DNA from: Blautia sp.
GTDB taxonomy: Bacteria > Bacillota > Clostridia > Lachnospirales > Lachnospiraceae
Length of the DNA stretch: 64,000 nucleotides
Direction of reading: 5' to 3'
NCBI GenBank assembly: GCA_017459635.1
Contig: JAFUCO010000053.1
Coordinates: 1-64,000 of the forward strand
The notes below the pieces were generated by a model that ran no database searches, was not told where the DNA came from, and saw only the letters and a list, made by a program, of their open reading frames with translations. The position numbers and the translations under genes are program-made. This document shows, piece after piece, positions 60,563 to 64,000 of this stretch; positions within the stretch are counted from its first letter, which is position 1, and each line of letters opens with the position of its first letter.

Positions 60563-61519
60563 ATGAAAATCGAACAGTTTAAGTTGTATGAAGATGACCC
60601 GAATGTAACCCTTACAGCCTACATTCTGGATGATTCTCCGGAAATGACCAAAGGTAAAAAAAGGCCGGCCTTCCTCGTTTGTCCGGGCGGAGCCTATATG
60701 TTTACCTCCGACCGCGAAGCCGAGCCTGTTGCCATCCGCTTCGCAGCCATGGGATATCATGCCTTCGTGCTCAGGTACTCCGTCTACTCCAACAGCGGAG
60801 TAAGATTTCCAATGCCCGGAAAATCTCCGGCTTATGAAAAAGGTGTTTTCCCCGGACCTATGAGAGAGATCGGTATGGCCATGCTGAAGATCAGGGAGCA
60901 CGCTGAAGAATGGAAAGTAGATATGGACAGGATAATTCTGAACGGTGGGAGCGCCGGAGCCAACAACTGTGCTGAGTATGCGGTCCACTACAGTGACCCT
61001 GTAATCTATGAATATCTTAACGCAAAACCGGAGGATCTGCGTCCGGCCGCCGCTGTCCTTGCCTACGGTGTCTATGATTATGCGCTCATGCACAAAACTC
61101 TTCAGAAGCTGGGCGATAAAGACCGTATTGAACTGAACCGCGGTTTCAATCTGGCCTTTTTCGGAGACCCGGATCCTTCAGAAGAGACAATGGCTGAAGG
61201 AAGTCCTGTCAACTATATCAAGGCAGACACTCCTCCAATGTTCCTCTGGACCACAAGAGAGGACAGCACAGTACCCATGAACCAGACACTCAGCATGGCT
61301 CTTGCCATGGAAGAAGCCGGCATCCCCTGCGAAACACACATCTTTGAAAACGGCGATCACGGCCTCTCCCTTGCAGACCAGTCATGCGCCGAAGCCAAAG
61401 AACAGATAAACCCGGACGTAGCTGAGTGGATCAACCTCGCCGAAACCTGGCTGAAAAAGAGATTCTCCCTCGACATGCCCGACAAATGCCCGGACTGGAG
61501 AGCTGAATTAGGAATTTAA
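60563..61519 (+). CDS. Alpha/beta hydrolase, acetyl-xylan-esterase/lipase-like
   Basis: About 318 residues from MKIEQFKLYEDDPNVTLTAY. The oxyanion loop is VCPGGAYMFTSDREAEPVA near 50. The nucleophile elbow NGGSAGAN near 127, Asp in TREDSTVP near 240 and His in ENGDHGLSL near 270 form the triad. This is the bacterial hormone-sensitive-lipase/BD-FAE-like esterase pattern, which often deacetylates glycans. AGGAGG lies ten bases before the ATG. The longer frame starts inside a repeat remnant. Neighbours: an NTF2-like protein upstream and convergent phosphodiesterase. Confidence 0.87.
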   Translation: MKIEQFKLYEDDPNVTLTAYILDDSPEMTKGKKRPAFLVCPGGAYMFTSDREAEPVAIRFAAMGYHAFVLRYSVYSNSGVRFPMPGKSPAYEKGVFPGPMREIGMAMLKIREHAEEWKVDMDRIILNGGSAGANNCAEYAVHYSDPVIYEYLNAKPEDLRPAAAVLAYGVYDYALMHKTLQKLGDKDRIELNRGFNLAFFGDPDPSEETMAEGSPVNYIKADTPPMFLWTTREDSTVPMNQTLSMALAMEEAGIPCETHIFENGDHGLSLADQSCAEAKEQINPDVAEWINLAETWLKKRFSLDMPDKCPDWRAELGI

Positions 61520-61535
61520 AATAAGACAGAAAAAA

Positions 61536-61572
61536 GGTGCTGTGAAAAAAGTAAGACTTTTTTCACAGCACC
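61536..61572. terminator. Bidirectional hairpin between convergent esterase and EAL genes
   Basis: GGTGCTGTGAAAAAAGT pairs fully with ACTTTTTTCACAGCACC. Same family as 3063-3099 but with a G-to-T change matched by C-to-A in the other arm. Confidence 0.75.
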
Positions 61573-61590
61573 CTGTATTCGTGAAGCTTT

Positions 61591-63999
61591 TTACACCTGT
61601 AATGTTATAAGATACAGCTTGTGGTCATCACATGCGTATAGCATGAATACTCTCGCCTGCAGCATTACGACTGTACCGTCTTCTTTTTCGAATTCCACTT
61701 CATCGGTGTAGCCATTCAGTGGGTGCTCGTTGGCTCCGTACAGAATGCTGCGTATCTTCTCGCGGTCACCATGATGGTAACGCATCACGAAATGGGCTTT
61801 GGCTTCCTCATCGCCTTCTGCTATTCCTGTCATCACTGAGTAAGGATGGTTCATCTGAACTATTGAGATGTTATCCTGTCTCTCTTTAAAGATCGCAGCC
61901 GGTCCGATTATATTATCAAGCAATGTCTCGCTCAGCATTCCTTCATGAATCAGTTCTCTGAAGGTAAGGCGGTTTCTCATTATCGCATCGCCCTTTTTAG
62001 GTGCCCTTCCGATCTTATCAGGCTGCTGAAGGAGCTTTTCAAATTCCTCTACGGGCATTGGTTTATAAAAATAGAATCCCTGGGCGTAATTATCTCCGAG
62101 CGCTATCAGGTCGTCTCTCTGATCCTCAGTCTCGACTCCTTCCGTCACCACCAGCATGCCTATCATGTGTGCCATGCTGATAACAGATTCCACTATGCTG
62201 ATAGCCTTGCTGTCCGATTTCTTCTGGCTCATAAAGCGTACATCTGTCTTCAGCACATCCAGATTCATTGTATGCAGCATGCTGAGTGAAGAGGATCCGC
62301 TTCCAAAGTCATCCATCAGGATCTTAAACCCGGCTTCATGCAGTTTTTTCACTGCATTTGCTATAGTATCCGTATTATCGGTCAGGGCGCTTTCTGTTAT
62401 CTCTATCCCAAGATATTCCACAGGTATCTCATACTTCTTTATAAGATTGATAAAATGCTCCGCGACATCTGTAAAGTAAAAGTCCACCCTGGAAACATTT
62501 ACAGAACAGGGGACGGGAGTAATACCGCGTTTAAGGAGACTCTGAAGCCACCGGCATACCTTTTCCCATACAGCACAGTCAACCGCAAAAATGTAGCCTG
62601 TTTTTTCAAGCAGTTCGATGAAGCCTCCGGGACTGACCACTTCTCCTCTCAGGTTCCACCTCATCAGAGCCTCGGCTCCAATGATCTTTCCGGATTTTTC
62701 ATGAACCTGCGGCTGAAGATAAAAGAAGAATTCTCCTCTCGGAAGCCCCTTTTTTACATCCATCAGCATCAGCTTGTTTCTGCGGATATTCTGATAATGC
62801 TCTTCGCTGTAAAAATTGTAGTTTCTTGTATAGCTTCCCTTGATCTCCTGCATTGCAGTCAGGGCGCGGTCATATTGCAGTGAGGAAGCCTCCTGGCGGT
62901 CTCTGGAAAAATATACCCCGAGTATCGGCGCAAACCCGTCAGTATACTTAAGCCTTGAGATCAGTTCCTGCAAAAACGGTTCCACTTCCCTGGTGTCCCG
63001 CGCAGCTGTCGGCAGTATCAGGCAGAAATTATCGCCTCCAAGGTAACCGGCAAGGCCTTTTTCCTCATTCGCCTTCTGTTGAATGGTATCCGCAATGGAT
63101 TCCAGGAAAGCATTCCCGGCCTGTCTTCCGAAGATATCATTAAAAAGCTTGAAATAGTTTATATCGATCACAATAGTGATCACGTTTTCATCATAACGGT
63201 CTGCGAGCCATTTCGATATTGATCTGAAAAATTCTTCCCCAACCGGAAGGGTAATGTCGGCTTTTGACTGCTCAATACTCCTGTTTTTTCTCTGGAACTG
63301 CAGGTTGTTTTCTCTCTGTGCCATCAATGCGCGTTTGTCATTATACATACGCATATGGACATCCCTGATACCTGCGTCAAATCCGCCCTCACACTCAGAG
63401 ACCCACATCACACCCATTGCAACCAGAAGATCCTGTTCTTTAAAAAGGTTTTTGATGATCTTTACACTGGTCTCGAAGCTTTCCTTCTCCACCGGGCTCT
63501 GCAGCACCAGAAATTCCCCGTCCGCTATGCGGAACACTTCCTTCTGTTCGTCGAAAAGATTTTCCAGGACAACCGCGGTATGCAGGAACATCTGTTCATT
63601 ATCCAGGTGATCAGGATGCCCGTCATCCACGTCCCAGCCCAGAACGTCACAGTAGATCATTCCTACCGGCACATCCTCCTGAAGGGTATCCAGAAGGCGC
63701 TGCAGGCTCATCCTGTTGCCTGTTCCGGTCAGATTGTCCGAAAAGCCTATCTTTTCAAGCTGGTGTATAAGATGGTCATTCTGTACAAGAGATGAAAGAA
63801 TGTAGCGCATTCCCGGCATTATGCTTTCTACACTGTCAAGTGTCTCTTCTGCAGGATTCTCAAGAAGAAAGAGCCCCCTTGTCCTTGACCCCAGTGACAG
63901 TGCGCATGCTGCTGCCACACGTACCTGGCGGAGTCTGAAACGGTCATATACAACCGGGTCGGTGTCACGCAGCTTCTCCATATCACGTATTATTATCAC
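61591..63999 (-). CDS. Cyclic di-GMP phosphodiesterase with two degenerate GGDEF domains and EAL, N-terminus off the window
   Basis: 802 residues visible. Residues 1-85 look like a GAF-type end. First GGDEF-like domain (about 88-225) has FRIADGEFLVL, and the second (about 250-400) has YLGGDNFCLIL. Neither keeps an intact GGDEF. The EAL domain (about 425-665) is intact: GAEALMRW, NVSRVDF, EITESAL, DDFGSGSSSL, VLKTDVRF, TEGVETEDQ and YAQGFYFYKPM. A PAS-like part closes the protein. It is predicted to hydrolyse cyclic di-GMP, with the GGDEF domains regulatory. Confidence 0.88.
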   Translation of the reverse strand: MIIIRDMEKLRDTDPVVYDRFRLRQVRVAAACALSLGSRTRGLFLLENPAEETLDSVESIMPGMRYILSSLVQNDHLIHQLEKIGFSDNLTGTGNRMSLQRLLDTLQEDVPVGMIYCDVLGWDVDDGHPDHLDNEQMFLHTAVVLENLFDEQKEVFRIADGEFLVLQSPVEKESFETSVKIIKNLFKEQDLLVAMGVMWVSECEGGFDAGIRDVHMRMYNDKRALMAQRENNLQFQRKNRSIEQSKADITLPVGEEFFRSISKWLADRYDENVITIVIDINYFKLFNDIFGRQAGNAFLESIADTIQQKANEEKGLAGYLGGDNFCLILPTAARDTREVEPFLQELISRLKYTDGFAPILGVYFSRDRQEASSLQYDRALTAMQEIKGSYTRNYNFYSEEHYQNIRRNKLMLMDVKKGLPRGEFFFYLQPQVHEKSGKIIGAEALMRWNLRGEVVSPGGFIELLEKTGYIFAVDCAVWEKVCRWLQSLLKRGITPVPCSVNVSRVDFYFTDVAEHFINLIKKYEIPVEYLGIEITESALTDNTDTIANAVKKLHEAGFKILMDDFGSGSSSLSMLHTMNLDVLKTDVRFMSQKKSDSKAISIVESVISMAHMIGMLVVTEGVETEDQRDDLIALGDNYAQGFYFYKPMPVEEFEKLLQQPDKIGRAPKKGDAIMRNRLTFRELIHEGMLSETLLDNIIGPAAIFKERQDNISIVQMNHPYSVMTGIAEGDEEAKAHFVMRYHHGDREKIRSILYGANEHPLNGYTDEVEFEKEDGTVVMLQARVFMLYACDDHKLYLITLQV

Positions 64000-64000
64000 T

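Overview
The window looks like a chromosomal segment of an anaerobic, gut-type Bacillota, most likely Lachnospiraceae. Evidence: strong GGAGG ribosome sites, TTGnnn-17-TATAAT promoters, class III anaerobic ribonucleotide reductase (nrdD), AsnA, ProB without a PUA domain, a FeoA-FeoB fusion with an FeoB-associated Cys-rich peptide, an Lpl/Yes-type polysaccharide transporter with a YesMN-type two-component system, and cell-wall-binding repeat proteins. Genes lie on both strands. No rRNA, tRNA, phage or CRISPR array was recognised. The assignment rests on gene content only.

Layout. 0-1.3 kb: an IS200/IS605 element cut by the window edge, abutting a GNAT acetyltransferase gene that loses its 3' half, then YbaK. 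1.5-10.4 kb: two MFS carriers, a nuclease-like protein, a flavoprotein, an alpha/beta hydrolase, an FMN 2-hydroxyacid oxidase, proB and a siderophore/cobalamin-type binding protein. 10.4-14 kb: nrdD with tandem NrdR-type boxes, and asnA. 14-17.4 kb: four membrane or zinc-ribbon proteins. 17.7-21.4 kb: dapF and an amino-acid ABC importer whose binding protein is circularly permuted. 22-31.3 kb: a cell-surface island described below. 31.5-36 kb: a peptide-type binding lipoprotein translationally coupled to a Cache-GGDEF cyclase, and an HD protein. 36-41.3 kb: iron and phosphate transport. 41.4-51.5 kb: SUV3-like helicase, aconitase-family hydratase, a DapF paralogue lacking both catalytic cysteines, and an M4 metallopeptidase. 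51.9-58.3 kb: sugar ABC importer with a YesMN-type system whose regulator is frameshifted. 58.7-64 kb: a triple NTF2-like protein, an esterase and a GGDEF-EAL phosphodiesterase running off the end.

Best candidate for an undescribed system: 22.06-30 kb. A DltA-like adenylation enzyme (plus strand) and a minus-strand run encoding a cell-wall-binding transglutaminase-like protein, an Ala/Glu- and Tyr/Asp-repeat exported protein, an MBOAT acyltransferase, a DltD-like SGNH protein and an acyl carrier protein are read from two overlapping back-to-back promoters. The adenylation enzyme has Ala where DltA has its stereoselectivity Cys, and two mini-ORFs linked by TAATG overlaps precede it. I infer a Dlt-like aminoacylation pathway with altered substrate or target.

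The intergenic DNA is unusually structured. (i) A MITE-like family with TIR GTTACTATTCACGGCC: one full copy has an 8-bp target duplication, and another supplies the dapF stop codon. (ii) A three-hairpin element in two copies with an identical 22-nt loop on different but fully paired stems. (iii) GGGGCTGTGAAAAAAG palindromes and (iv) GGGACGGTTCTCTGTCTT palindromes, mostly between convergent genes. (v) Short tandem arrays that repeatedly begin at a gene's stop codon.
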